A model generated the notes under the pieces. It did not search any database. It saw only the letters and a program-made list of their open reading frames with translations, and was not told the DNA's origin. A program made the position numbers and the translations under genes. A stretch of DNA of 64,000 nt from Pantoea vagans (lineage in GTDB: Bacteria; Pseudomonadota; Gammaproteobacteria; Enterobacterales; Enterobacteriaceae). Positions 40,452-48,935 of the stretch are shown piece by piece; the stretch's first letter is position 1, and each line of letters opens with the position of its first letter. Location: NCBI RefSeq assembly GCF_001506165.1, contig NZ_CP011427.1, positions 310,001-374,000 of the forward strand, read 5' to 3'.

Positions 40452-41002
40452 ATTAATCCTTTATTCAGGGCCAGTCATATTTACTTTTCTTCGTCATTAT
40501 TACTTCCCTCATTATTTTCCTGATATCTTGCTTTGTTGTTGGTAGTATTTTAGAGAAAAATGCCGCTAATTTAATATTCGTCCAGTGAATCACGCTAATC
40601 ATAAATTTTATAATTAAGATTTTTCTCACCCCAAAATGTTTATATCACCATACCAGTACATAGGCATAAAGAGAGTGCGTGTATATTTTTGTCATTTCAT
40701 TTGAAATGAATGATTTAAATCTCGTCTTAATTGATTGATATTTATTTAATATGCTGATTTTCAAGCCAACTCTCTCGCTTGCACTAAATTACGTTCGAAT
40801 GACATTTTTTGACGTTAATTTTACAGAGCGTGTTGTTTTATGGCGCATGGAAATATTCAGCATGCAACACCAAGCATTAGCAGCTATAAACAATTTCTGT
40901 GAAGGAGCACGGATTTTGCCTTCCATCGCCTGTCCTTGCGGCTTTTAAACTCCTGTGGCTCAGCCTGAAAATCCTATTTCTGGCAGTAGAGAAAAGATAA
41001 TT
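40452..41002. other. AT-rich gap, promoter region of the sulP unit
   Basis: About 550 bases, markedly richer in A+T than the neighbours. Short frames exist (for example 40751-40948), but none shows a good ribosome site or family resemblance. Several -10-like boxes occur (tataat-type stretches around 40680 and 40745). Likely a regulatory region or the place of a lost gene. Confidence 0.5.
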
Positions 41003-41173
41003 ATGACGACACTAAAACCCTTATTAGCGAAAAATCGCAGCGTGGCATTACAACGCCTTGAGCACAATCCAGATTATTTTGCGCAATATCTGCATCAGCA
41101 GAAACCGCATTCATTGTGGATCGGCCAGCTAAAACAGCTGGCCCAGCCATTTAGCGAGGAACCTGTGCCATGA
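41003..41173 (+). pseudogene. Truncated beta-carbonic anhydrase (internal deletion)
   Basis: A 56-codon frame starting MTTLKPLLAKNRS and running to KPHSLWIG. This matches the start of beta-class carbonic anhydrases, whose next residues are the zinc-binding CSDSR motif. Here the frame passes instead into QLKQLAQPFSEEPVP, and the CSDSR, HxxC and remaining about 150 residues are absent, so no active enzyme can be made. The junction falls in a hairpin (ggccagct 41123-41130 / agctggcc 41136-41143). The stop overlaps the sulP start as ATGA, so translation coupling is kept. Alternatively it is a real small protein; the homology is from memory and short. Confidence 0.6.
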
Positions 41174-42645
41174 ATCTGAATACACTGCGTCAGGATGTGC
41201 CCGCCGGGCTGGTGGTGTTTTTGGTGGCCTTGCCACTCTGTTTAGGCATTGCGCAGGCCAGCGGTCTGCCGCCCTTTGCCGGACTGCTTACCGGCGTGAT
41301 CGGTGGCCTGCTGGTCACCTCGCTCAGTCCATCACGCTTTGCGGTCAGTGGCCCGGCAGCGGGTCTGGTCACCATTGTGGTCGCGTCGATCGAGACACTC
41401 GGCAGCTTCTCCGCTTTTCTCACCGCATTGATTCTGGCGGGCGTGTTGCAGTGCCTGTTCGGCGTGCTGCGCGCCGGTCGCTTTATTTCCCTGGTGCCAA
41501 GCAGCGTGATAAAAGGGATGTTGGCGGCCATCGGTATTCTGTTGATTATGCAGCAGATCCCTGTCGCACTCGGTGCAGCGGGGGATGCCGAGCTGGTCTC
41601 GCTGGTGCAGGGCGATTTCCAGTTTTCTCTCAGTGCGATGCTGGTTGCAGGCATCGGCCTGGCGATTTTGTGGCTGTGGACCACTCCCGTAGTGAAGTCG
41701 GTTAAGGCGCTGGGCTGGATCCCGGGGCCGTTAGTCGCGGTGCTGTTCGGTTGTATGGCGACGCTGTTTGGCGATCGCCTGTTCCCAAGCCTGGCGGACG
41801 GGCTACCCCGCATTGTCTTGCCGGCCTTTGACAGCCTGTCGGCACTGGCGGCTGAACTGGAAACGCCGGACTGGCTGGCATGGCAAAATCCGTCGGTTTG
41901 GGTGGTCGCCGTGACGCTGGCGTTGGTGGCAAGCCTGGAAACTTTGCTGAGCCAGGAGGCATTGAAAAAGTTGCGTTCTCAGCATCCGGCACCGTCACCT
42001 AACAAAGAGATGTTCGCCCAAGGCGTTGGCAACCTGACGGCTGGCTTGCTGGGTGCGATGCCGATCACTGCCGTGATTGTCCGCAGCTCGGTGAACGTCA
42101 GCGTCGGGGCGCAAAGCAAGCTATCCATCTTGATCCACGGCGCGCTGTTGTTGATTTGCGGGCTGTGGTTCAGCGATCTGCTAAATACCATTCCGTTAGC
42201 CAGCCTCGCGGCCGTGCTGTTGTACACCGGCTACAAGCTGGCGACGCCGCGCCTGTTCGTTGAGCAATTCCGCATGGGGGCGCAGCAGTACGTTCCTTTT
42301 CTCGCCACCATTGGCGGCATTATCGTGTTTGGCATGTTGGCGGGCATTGGCATCGGGATCGCCACGCAGATCCTCTACAGCATTTATAAGAGCCATCGTA
42401 ATGCGTTGCAGTTAACCCGTCATGACGATCATTACGTCCTCCGCTTCCAGCAGAATCTGACCTTTATGCACAACCCGAAATTGCAGGGTTTGCTGGCGGA
42501 GATCCCAGAAAACAGCACGGTGATTGTCGACCACGATAACGCCAGCTACATGGACCCGGACGTCAAAGCGGTTCTGAAGGATTTCGGTGAAAACGCCCCT
42601 CAGCGTGGTATTCGTCTGAGTCAGTGGCCAGTTGCGGTGAAATAG
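41170..42645 (+). CDS. SulP-family inorganic anion (bicarbonate/sulfate) transporter
   Basis: A 491-residue SulP/SLC26 permease starting DVPAGLVVFLVALPLCLGIAQASGLPP, with the conserved PF(A)GLLTGVIGGL and SPSRFAVSGPAAGLVTIV. Residues about 1-395 carry the membrane part; the C-terminal 95 residues look like a short, degenerate STAS-type domain (NSTVIVDHDNASYMDPDVKAVLKDF). Bacterial members of this subgroup are often paired or fused with carbonic anhydrase and move bicarbonate with Na+; here the anhydrase partner upstream is truncated. ATG 41170 overlaps that frame. Confidence 0.9.
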   Translation: MNLNTLRQDVPAGLVVFLVALPLCLGIAQASGLPPFAGLLTGVIGGLLVTSLSPSRFAVSGPAAGLVTIVVASIETLGSFSAFLTALILAGVLQCLFGVLRAGRFISLVPSSVIKGMLAAIGILLIMQQIPVALGAAGDAELVSLVQGDFQFSLSAMLVAGIGLAILWLWTTPVVKSVKALGWIPGPLVAVLFGCMATLFGDRLFPSLADGLPRIVLPAFDSLSALAAELETPDWLAWQNPSVWVVAVTLALVASLETLLSQEALKKLRSQHPAPSPNKEMFAQGVGNLTAGLLGAMPITAVIVRSSVNVSVGAQSKLSILIHGALLLICGLWFSDLLNTIPLASLAAVLLYTGYKLATPRLFVEQFRMGAQQYVPFLATIGGIIVFGMLAGIGIGIATQILYSIYKSHRNALQLTRHDDHYVLRFQQNLTFMHNPKLQGLLAEIPENSTVIVDHDNASYMDPDVKAVLKDFGENAPQRGIRLSQWPVAVK

Positions 42646-42680
42646 CAATATCACTTTGCTTAAAAACGGGTTTTTAAGGT

Positions 42681-42716
42681 AAAAATCGGATATCTCGGAT
42701 ATCCGATTTTTTTATT
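42681..42716 (+). terminator. Terminator after sulP
   Basis: A perfect 14-bp stem (42681-42694 / 42698-42711) with the loop tcg and a following T-run; a strong intrinsic terminator 35 bases after the stop. Confidence 0.92.
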
Positions 42717-42874
42717 TGCAGGGCATAATTGCAGCGATTGAGCACCCCCAGTCGCAGAGTAGGTTGACGAACACCCGCTTAATTGCCGAATCATCACACG
42801 GGTATTTCAGGTTTAATGCTTGCTGATGCCCGTGGGCAGAGAGCAGCGATTTCCAGGTTACAGGGTTCAGACGT

Positions 42875-44299
42875 ATGCGCGTTAAGCTGTTTGCTGAGAA
42901 TAATTTAAAAAAGAATGCACTCTCGCTGTTCCTCATTACGCTTTTCTTCTGCTTTATTGGCAGCCATTTGCGTGTTCCTGAGGAATTTTCACTGTTTTGG
43001 CCGGTGAACGCACTGATTGCCGGTTTGATGGTGCGTAATCCATTCCTGCATACCACCTCCAGTTATCTGGTGTGTTTTGCTGCGATGATTTTTAACGACA
43101 CGGTGTTCTCAGGCTGGGCGCTGCCCGCCGTCACGGTCAACTTCGCCAATATCCTGTTTATCCTTGTTTCAGTCAGTATGCTGATTAAGCATCTGCAACC
43201 GCCTTCGGCTAACAGCCAGGTGTTCAATGCGATGCGCATCTTCCCGGCCTGTTTTCTCGGGGCCGCAGCCTGTGCGACCTGGGGCGCATGGGCGCAGGAT
43301 ATCGATTTCAATGCACGCTTTGTGGTGGCCTGGGGTGACTGGTTTAGCGAGCAGTTCTCCACCTCATTAATGCTGTTACCGGTGATGCTGGCGCGTTCGC
43401 TGCGCAGCGTTTCCCCGCGTGCCTTGCTGCATCCCGGCAAGCTGTTACCGCTGGCGGCGGTGGTGCTCTCATTAACCATGGGCGCGTTGATTGGTGGCGC
43501 AGGCAGCCTGACTTTCCCGGTGCCGGCATTGATCTGGTGCGCCATCGTGTTACCGATTCCTGTTACAAGCTTGGTGATCCTGATTACCGGCATCACTGAG
43601 ATCGTTCTCGTTTCACATGGTGTGATGAATATTCAGGGCGATGACGCACTGCTGCCTATCAGCCACCTGACTTCAGCGCGCTTGGGCGTTGCCACCGTGG
43701 CCTTAAGCCCACTGTTGGTGGCGGTGAGCATGGATGCAGTCCGCCAGCTCAACCATCGCCTGGCGCTACGCGCTAACTTTGATTTTCTTACCCAGTTACT
43801 GTCGCGTTCAGGTTTATATGAAAGTCTGAAGCAGGAGCCTTTCTCCCTGCAGCGTGAAGCGGGTGTTGTGATGCTGGATGTCGACTATTTCAAAGCGATT
43901 AACGACAACTTCGGCCATGATGCCGGTGATGGCGTACTGGAAGAAATTGCGCGCCGTATCCAGAAAGTGGTGGGTAATCGCGGCATGGTGTGTCGCTTTG
44001 GCGGCGAGGAGTTTGTGGTGGTAGTGTTCGACTACAGCCACCTGCAACTGTATCAACTGGCGGAAGCCATCCGTCAGGCGATGGTCAAAGAGAAGTTCTG
44101 GATTCAGGGCAACACCGTGACCGTGACTGCCAGTTTAGGTCTGGCGCGCGGCAGTGGCATCAACGAACGCGAGTGGCCAAGCTTGATCAATCGCCTGGTG
44201 TCAGCGGCGGATAAGAATCTCTATCTCTCGAAACGCAATGGCCGCAATCAAACCTCTCCGGCGATGGAACCCCGCAGCATGGTGAATGACGTGGCCTGA
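42875..44299 (+). CDS. MASE1-type membrane diguanylate cyclase (GGDEF)
   Basis: A 474-residue protein with eight or so N-terminal membrane helices (about 15-300, MASE1-like: WPVNALIAGLMVRNP, NFANILFILVS) and a C-terminal GGDEF domain. The active-site loop is GGEEF at residues 376-380 (RFGGEEFVVVV), preceded by LDVDYFKAINDNFGHDAGDGVL; an active cyclase making c-di-GMP is expected. No RxxD inhibitory site stands five residues before GGEEF. It has no obvious Shine-Dalgarno, and it is monocistronic. Confidence 0.9.
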   Translation: MRVKLFAENNLKKNALSLFLITLFFCFIGSHLRVPEEFSLFWPVNALIAGLMVRNPFLHTTSSYLVCFAAMIFNDTVFSGWALPAVTVNFANILFILVSVSMLIKHLQPPSANSQVFNAMRIFPACFLGAAACATWGAWAQDIDFNARFVVAWGDWFSEQFSTSLMLLPVMLARSLRSVSPRALLHPGKLLPLAAVVLSLTMGALIGGAGSLTFPVPALIWCAIVLPIPVTSLVILITGITEIVLVSHGVMNIQGDDALLPISHLTSARLGVATVALSPLLVAVSMDAVRQLNHRLALRANFDFLTQLLSRSGLYESLKQEPFSLQREAGVVMLDVDYFKAINDNFGHDAGDGVLEEIARRIQKVVGNRGMVCRFGGEEFVVVVFDYSHLQLYQLAEAIRQAMVKEKFWIQGNTVTVTASLGLARGSGINEREWPSLINRLVSAADKNLYLSKRNGRNQTSPAMEPRSMVNDVA

Positions 44300-44302
44300 G
44301 GT

Positions 44303-44497
44303 GCGCAAATGCGCAATAAATTGCACCGCGACGGTTGGGGAGCATGTTGATGCCATCACTGGCTGCAGCGCAAATGCGCAATAAATAGCGCCGCTACGGT
44401 TGGTGAGCATATTGATGTCATCACTGGCTGCAGCGCAAATGCGCAATAAATTGTGCCGCGACGGTTGGGGAGCATATTGATGCCAACACTGGCCGCA
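44303..44497 (+). repeat. Three tandem copies of a 65-bp repeat
   Basis: gcgcaaatgcgcaataaa begins copies at 44303, 44368 and 44433, a period of exactly 65. Each copy continues with gacggttggggagcat, ttgatgcc and cactggctgcag; copies differ by a few substitutions. It starts just after the cyclase stop codon. No open frame. No spacers, so not CRISPR. Confidence 0.85.
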
Positions 44498-44521
44498 GCA
44501 ATGACCATGCTAAAAGCCCCG

Positions 44522-44707
44522 TAAAGGCCAGCCCGAAGAGCAAAGCGTCCGCCGCCGGGAGCGGCGGCCGATCTGCATGGATGCGTGATTCCTTTGCGAT
44601 CGGGCTGGCCTTTATGGGGCCGTGCACGATACCCCCAGCAACGTTAGCCAGACCAGCCAAAAGTGTTACCTATGTGCCCGGTCTAATCTGTTACCCACGT
44701 GCTCGGT
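44522..44707. mobile_element. Dispersed repeat copy B with terminal tandem repeats (IS481-like remnant)
   Basis: 44544-44682 is the inverted twin of 25611-25749. This copy is longer: it has a 15-bp perfect inverted repeat (44522-44536 with 44600-44614) enclosing the GC-rich palindrome gccgccgggagcggcggc, and on its right end two 19-bp direct repeats tgttacctatgtgcccggt (44664-44682) and tgttacccacgtgctcggt (44689-44707). Such tgttacc..gtgcccgg repeats are typical of ends of IS481-type elements as I remember them. No transposase frame remains. Confidence 0.6.
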
Positions 44708-44749
44708 TGCACCTTCATCCGCACCAGGAAACGACACTGATCTTACTGA

Positions 44750-45844
44750 TTAAACGCTACTTTTTAACTGACTGCTCTGCTGATGACGCTGCTGCGCCAG
44801 CTCAATCAACCGCGTAATCAAATCGCTGTAACTCAACCCTGCCGCCTGCCATAACTTCGGATACATGCTGATATTGGTGAAGCCCGGCAAGGTATTCACC
44901 TCGTTCACCACAATCTCGCCATGCTCCGTCAGGAACACATCCACGCGCGCCATGCCGAAGCACTCCAACGCCTGGAAAGCGCGGATCGCCACCTCACGAA
45001 TCGCTGTGCTTTCTTGCTCAGCTATGGCAGCAGGTACCACGATTTGCGCGCCGTCTGCGCTGATATATTTGGTGTCGTAGGAGTAAAAGGCATCATGCAC
45101 CACCACTTCACCGCACGGGCTGGCTTCCGGTTCATCATTACCCAGCACCGCACACTCAATTTCGCGACCTTTAATGCCTTGTTCGATCAGTACTTTGCGA
45201 TCGAAGGTGAAGGCCAGATCGAGCGCTGCCGCCAAATCTTCAACGCGATCCACTTTACTCACGCCGACGGACGAACCCTGATTGGCTGGCTTGATAAACA
45301 GCGGCAATCCAAACTGATCGACCACGGCTTGCGCATCCAGACGAGCACGCTGCGGCTGAGTGACGCTGATCCAGGGTGCCACTTTCAATCCTGCATCACG
45401 CAGTAAGCGCTTGGTGAAGTCTTTGTCCATGCTCACCGCCGATCCCAGCACATCCGAACCGACAAACGGCAGATTCGCCATGCGCAGCAAGCCCTGCAGC
45501 GATCCATCTTCACCCAGGGTGCCGTGTACGATCGGGAAGATCACATCCAGCTGTGACAGTGGTTGTGCCTGCTGGCGGCTAATTAGCTGCTGCGAAGCAC
45601 TACCCGGCACCAGCGCCACGTTTTCTCCTGAACGGTTCAGAGCAATCAGCGCTGGGTTATCAGCATTCAGCAGAAAGCCTGATGCCTCATTCAGATGCCA
45701 CTCGCCCTGTTTATCAATACCCAGCAGCATCACCTCATATTTGCTCTTATCAATCGCTTCGAGGATGTTTTTCGCTGATTGTAACGACACTTCATGCTCA
45801 GCGGACTTGCCGCCAAACACGATTCCTACACGTTGTTTTGCCAT
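44750..45844 (-). CDS. ddlA: D-alanine--D-alanine ligase A
   Basis: A 364-residue ATP-grasp ligase, the same length as E. coli DdlA. It has the N-terminal [19 protein letters not shown], central [19 protein letters not shown] and [15 protein letters not shown], and the metal-binding end [18 protein letters not shown]. It joins two D-alanines for peptidoglycan precursors in the cytoplasm. DdlA-type rather than DdlB because of length and sequence. It is monocistronic and divergent from the mgtC-like gene. Confidence 0.96.
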   Translation of the reverse strand: MAKQRVGIVFGGKSAEHEVSLQSAKNILEAIDKSKYEVMLLGIDKQGEWHLNEASGFLLNADNPALIALNRSGENVALVPGSASQQLISRQQAQPLSQLDVIFPIVHGTLGEDGSLQGLLRMANLPFVGSDVLGSAVSMDKDFTKRLLRDAGLKVAPWISVTQPQRARLDAQAVVDQFGLPLFIKPANQGSSVGVSKVDRVEDLAAALDLAFTFDRKVLIEQGIKGREIECAVLGNDEPEASPCGEVVVHDAFYSYDTKYISADGAQIVVPAAIAEQESTAIREVAIRAFQALECFGMARVDVFLTEHGEIVVNEVNTLPGFTNISMYPKLWQAAGLSYSDLITRLIELAQQRHQQSSQLKSSV

Positions 45845-46240
45845 TGCTGTTGATCCGTTTGCGGTAAAGCGAGTGGGTAAGATAGCACGGTGATTAGAGG
45901 CATCAACAGCGCGGGTAACCGGACCGAGGTGTCTTTAACCCAACCTAAACGAAAGCGCTATTCAGAGTAGCCATAACAGGGTGCGGGGTTTAGAATCCCG
46001 ACGAATTTTTACCCATGAGGATAAAAGCCTTGGACACCTGTCCCGAACGATTACAAAAGGTCCCTGCGGTAAGATAGCCCTCTACGCTGTCTTAACCGTG
46101 CGTTAAGACGGTGGATTTCCTTCCTGAATCTTCCCCTCTTTTTTGGCGTGATGCTGCTGAATTTCAGCGGTAATGGCACCGGCTGTAATCCATTTATTAC
46201 CCCTTGATGTTCCGTCACCTGAAGTGGCGGAGTGAGGTTT
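45845..46240. other. Long leader upstream of the mgtC-like gene
   Basis: About 390 bases with no gene. It holds a PhoP-box-like direct repeat (45936-45950, read on the minus strand as gttta-ggttg-ggtta), a perfect 8-bp hairpin gtcttaac/gttaagac (46089-46109), and a hairpin ccgtcac/gtggcgg (46212-46230) just before the ribosome site. The length and folding potential suggest a regulated 5' leader, as mgt genes often have. Confidence 0.5.
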
Positions 46241-46948
46241 ATGATGGATTGGAAAATCTTTTTACTGCGCGTCACTGTCGCGCTGGTTCTGGGCGCGCTG
46301 ATTGGCAGCGAGCGCCAGCTTCGCCAACGTATGACTGGTTTACGCACCAATGCGCTGGTCAGCACCGGCGCGTGTTTATTCGTATTGATGACGCAAAGCG
46401 TTCCCGGCATCGCCACCGATGCCTCCCGCGTCGCGGCCTATGTGGTCTCCGGTATTGGCTTTCTCGGCGGCGGCGTGATCATGCGTGATGGGCTCAACGT
46501 ACGCGGCCTGAACACTGCCGCAACTCTGTGGTGCACCGCCGCCGTGGGCGTGTTGTGTAGCATGGGATTGCTGCTGGAAGCGGCAATCGGCTGCATGGTG
46601 ATCCTGTGTGCCAACATTTTATTGCGGGATCTGGCGCAAGGGATCAATCGCCAAAGCCTGGTGCCTGCTGAAGAGGTGGTGCAGCACTACAAAGTGCAGA
46701 TCATCTGTCTGGCGCAGGATGAAGTGCAGGTGCGAAGCCTGATGCTGCACAGCCTCGGCGGCAGCGGTTTACGCCTGCAATCACTGCACAGCGAGGATAT
46801 GGATCCGCCACACCGTATGGAGGTGAATGCCGAAGTGCTGGGGAAACCGAGCATGACGGATCAGCTGGAAAATCTGGTGGGCAGGATCAGTCTGGAGAAG
46901 GGTGTGAGTTCGGTGCGGTGGCAGGTTTGTGGATTGGAAGGGGAGTGA
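46241..46948 (+). CDS. MgtC/SapB-family membrane protein
   Basis: A 235-residue protein with four or five N-terminal membrane helices holding the MgtC signature LGALIGSERQLRQRMTGLRTNALVSTGACLF and GIGFLGGGVIMRDG, then a soluble ACT-like C-terminal domain (about 145-235). MgtC-type proteins act in low-Mg2+ adaptation and restrain F-ATP synthase in Salmonella; short homologues such as YhiD are of unclear role. ATG 46241 or the next ATG (46244) follows gagg; a GTG at 46232 is also in frame. The C-terminal domain is complete. Confidence 0.88.
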   Translation: MMDWKIFLLRVTVALVLGALIGSERQLRQRMTGLRTNALVSTGACLFVLMTQSVPGIATDASRVAAYVVSGIGFLGGGVIMRDGLNVRGLNTAATLWCTAAVGVLCSMGLLLEAAIGCMVILCANILLRDLAQGINRQSLVPAEEVVQHYKVQIICLAQDEVQVRSLMLHSLGGSGLRLQSLHSEDMDPPHRMEVNAEVLGKPSMTDQLENLVGRISLEKGVSSVRWQVCGLEGE

Positions 46949-47058
46949 TGGGTTGCGATACGATTTCGTTTCCTCTCCTCTAATGTGGGGGAAGCTCTAT
47001 CATTGATGACTTGGTTCGGAAGTTAAAATCGAGTGCTGACAGATGGTATTGGAAATAT

Positions 47059-47235
47059 TCAATACCATCTGTTGTATTTGATGTATATGAAGGAAACAAA
47101 GATCACCCAAGATATACTCAGTAATGCAGCATAATTTGGAATGAATCGTACGAATATATAGATACCTGCCACAATGGCGGCGAGGGGTATGAGGTAGATG
47201 AATGACTGAATTAACCACAGGAAGGCTTTCTTCAT
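47059..47235 (-). CDS. Putative small membrane protein, 58 residues
   Basis: A 58-codon frame on the minus strand beginning MKKAFLWLIQSFIYLIPLA and ending YIKYNRWY. It has two hydrophobic segments (about residues 5-29 and 36-51), a basic start and a Tyr/Lys/Arg C terminus: the profile of a small inner-membrane protein. The upstream gaaga is a weak ribosome site. It lies in otherwise empty DNA at the edge of the accessory region. I do not recognise a family. Confidence 0.5.
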   Translation of the reverse strand: MKKAFLWLIQSFIYLIPLAAIVAGIYIFVRFIPNYAALLSISWVIFVSFIYIKYNRWY

Positions 47236-47637
47236 TTTTTTGTCTTCAATGTGGAATCTCGTTTATTGATGATTTTGATTTTTTAAAAAAACCTGAATTT
47301 CACCTGATTCGATAATGATTGATAAAACTTAAAATGGCCACGCTTGGAATGATGCTTTATTTAAGTAAGAATTATTGGTGAAGAATAAAAGTGATTGTGT
47401 CATGAAATTATTTTTGTTTTATCTTGGTGCTTTTGTGTTAGGTATGCATCAAAATGTGCTGAATGTTAATTTCACGAATTCAATGTTGATAACACAATAA
47501 TTCGCTCTTGTTATTATCCCTGTTGGTAACATTAATCTTCATGGGATTATTAAGATATTTACTATTGTATAAAGTTTCTTCATACCTATTCTGAATGTAA
47601 TCCGATACTCATAACTTCGTCCGATAAAGGATTGAAA
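47236..47637. other. AT-rich gap before the toxin module
   Basis: About 400 bases rich in A+T, no gene seen. The base composition marks the start of the accessory region. The promoter of the toxin gene should lie in the right half (candidate tattgtataaagtttc around 47565). Confidence 0.5.
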
Positions 47638-48458
47638 ATGACTGATGATGACGGCTTAACTGTAGCACTTTCGCCTGTGCAGCTTGCGGCCATTTTACGC
47701 AGAGGAACCGTGAGTGAAGGTGAGACACTCAGTAACCGACTTTGGGGTGGGGTGGGGTGGGGGTTTTAGGAGGTGTCGCTGAAATTTTTGGCGCAGGCGT
47801 TTTGTGTGTTGTACCTGAGCCAACTATGTTAACGAAAGCTGGATGTGTGGTGGTGGGTTCTCATAGTCTAGATACGCTGAATACCTCAATTAAACAGCTT
47901 TGGACAGGGCACCGCATGGAAACGGCAACGGCACAGCTTGCAGAAAAAGCAGCAAGTCAATTTGGTGCGAATCCTGAGATGGCTTACAAGATAGGTGCGA
48001 CAGTTGATCTAATTGTACCTATTGGCTTCGCCTCGCTAGCAGGAGCATCACGAGTCGCATCTATTTATTCAGGGCGCATCAGGTTGATGGAACATGAGGG
48101 TGGGTCTTTAGGGCATACGATTGCCCGCCATGTTGGCAGGACTCCAGAACAGCTTATCGCTCGCTTCTCTGAACCTCGTGCCCCCCATATTTCCAGCAGT
48201 TTTGGGAGTCTCAGGCAAGCTGAGTTGGTTATTTCTGAAGTGCTGTCAGTTAAGAGTAAGCAGATGGAATATGCTTTAAAGTATTCACATGCTCGCACTA
48301 CACTTGTTTATGCTCACAAGTTTAATTTCCCGATTGGCACTTACATTGATCGAGGGGCTACTGAGGTTAAGAAGGCTTACAGCGTCCGTATTGTCATCAG
48401 GCCAGCAACTTTCAATGGCAAACAGTACTATCTTGTCACCGCATTCCCAACGCCGTAA
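47638..48458 (+). pseudogene. RNase A-like (CdiA-CT type) toxin gene, frame broken at a GGGGT tract
   Basis: The start is ATG 47638 (TDDDGLTVALSPVQLAAIL, then TLSNRLWGG). After about 38 codons the frame ends at TAG in a (GGGGT)3GGGGG tract; the rest, from 47742 on (GGVAEIFGAGVLCVVPEPTM to the C terminus AFPTP), is in another frame. Removing one GGGGT unit restores LWGGVGVLGGVAEIF exactly. The C-terminal 130 residues resemble bacterial RNase A-like CDI toxin domains, with GHTIARHVG, the SSFGSLRQAE helix and KFNFPIGTYID. The immunity gene follows. It is either a pseudogene or a phase-variable OFF state. No long CdiA scaffold is present. Confidence 0.75.
47744..47763 (+). repeat. GGGGT repeat / G-quadruplex tract
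   Basis: Four runs of at least four G separated by single T bases (GGGGT three times, then GGGGG). It is the point where the toxin reading frame is lost. It meets the textbook pattern for a stable G-quadruplex with single-base loops. Confidence 0.9.
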
Positions 48459-48466
48459 GGAGCCAT

Positions 48467-48805
48467 ATGGATACTGATATGACAAAATCCTGTGAGATGG
48501 ATACGCTCGTCGTCGCTTACTTTGGCCAAGATTGCGATCTTATTGATCCTGATTGTAATTTCAATAACCTCTTAAATGATTATCTCTCTACCGCACCAGT
48601 TTTCAATTTAAGAATGCTGCTAGCGAACATACAAGAATTTGAACAAGAATCTGACAGTCTTCAGATTTTTTCTGAACGGTATAAGTATGATTTTGCGCCA
48701 GATAGATGGGATATGACGGCAGTAGAATGGTTAAGTGTTGTTAAAAAGAGAGTTGTTGACCACCTTCATAATAATGGGCACTCCTCTGAATTATCGGCAT
48801 TTTGA
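48467..48805 (+). CDS. Probable immunity protein to the RNase A-like toxin (CdiI type)
   Basis: A 112-residue acidic protein (FGQDCDLIDPDCNFNNLLNDYL, FSERYKYDFAPDRWDMTAVEWL) of the kind annotated as contact-dependent growth inhibition immunity proteins. It has an excellent ribosome site (aaggag) and starts nine bases after the toxin gene, the normal toxin-immunity order. While the toxin frame is broken the immunity gene remains intact, so the cell would still be protected against sibling toxin. Confidence 0.7.
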   Translation: MDTDMTKSCEMDTLVVAYFGQDCDLIDPDCNFNNLLNDYLSTAPVFNLRMLLANIQEFEQESDSLQIFSERYKYDFAPDRWDMTAVEWLSVVKKRVVDHLHNNGHSSELSAF

Positions 48806-48886
48806 TGCTGATGCGTGGGGGGAGAGAGGGCGGTACTTTGCTAATGAAGACTTTATGAGCATCGCTGTGTGCTGATTAATGGGCAC

Positions 48887-48935
48887 ATTCACCATTCACC
48901 ATTCACCCTTCACCCTTCACCCTTCACCCTTCAGC
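48887..48935 (+). repeat. Seven tandem heptanucleotide repeats
   Basis: Three ATTCACC units, three CTTCACC units and a final CTTCAGC. It is a simple-sequence array downstream of the immunity gene. Confidence 0.9.

Noticed and set aside
40751-40948. 65-codon frame upstream of the sulP unit
   Set aside because: AT-rich, no ribosome site, no protein-like pattern or known family.
44303-44497. CRISPR array
   Set aside because: The 65-bp units are contiguous with no unique spacers, and there are no cas genes.
47000-47218. 72-codon minus-strand frame in the gap after the mgtC-like gene
   Set aside because: It overlaps, in another frame, the 58-codon frame with clear membrane-protein character, which is the better candidate.
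48887-48935. CRISPR or iteron origin
   Set aside because: The units are only 7 bases, directly abutting, without a Rep gene or DnaA boxes.
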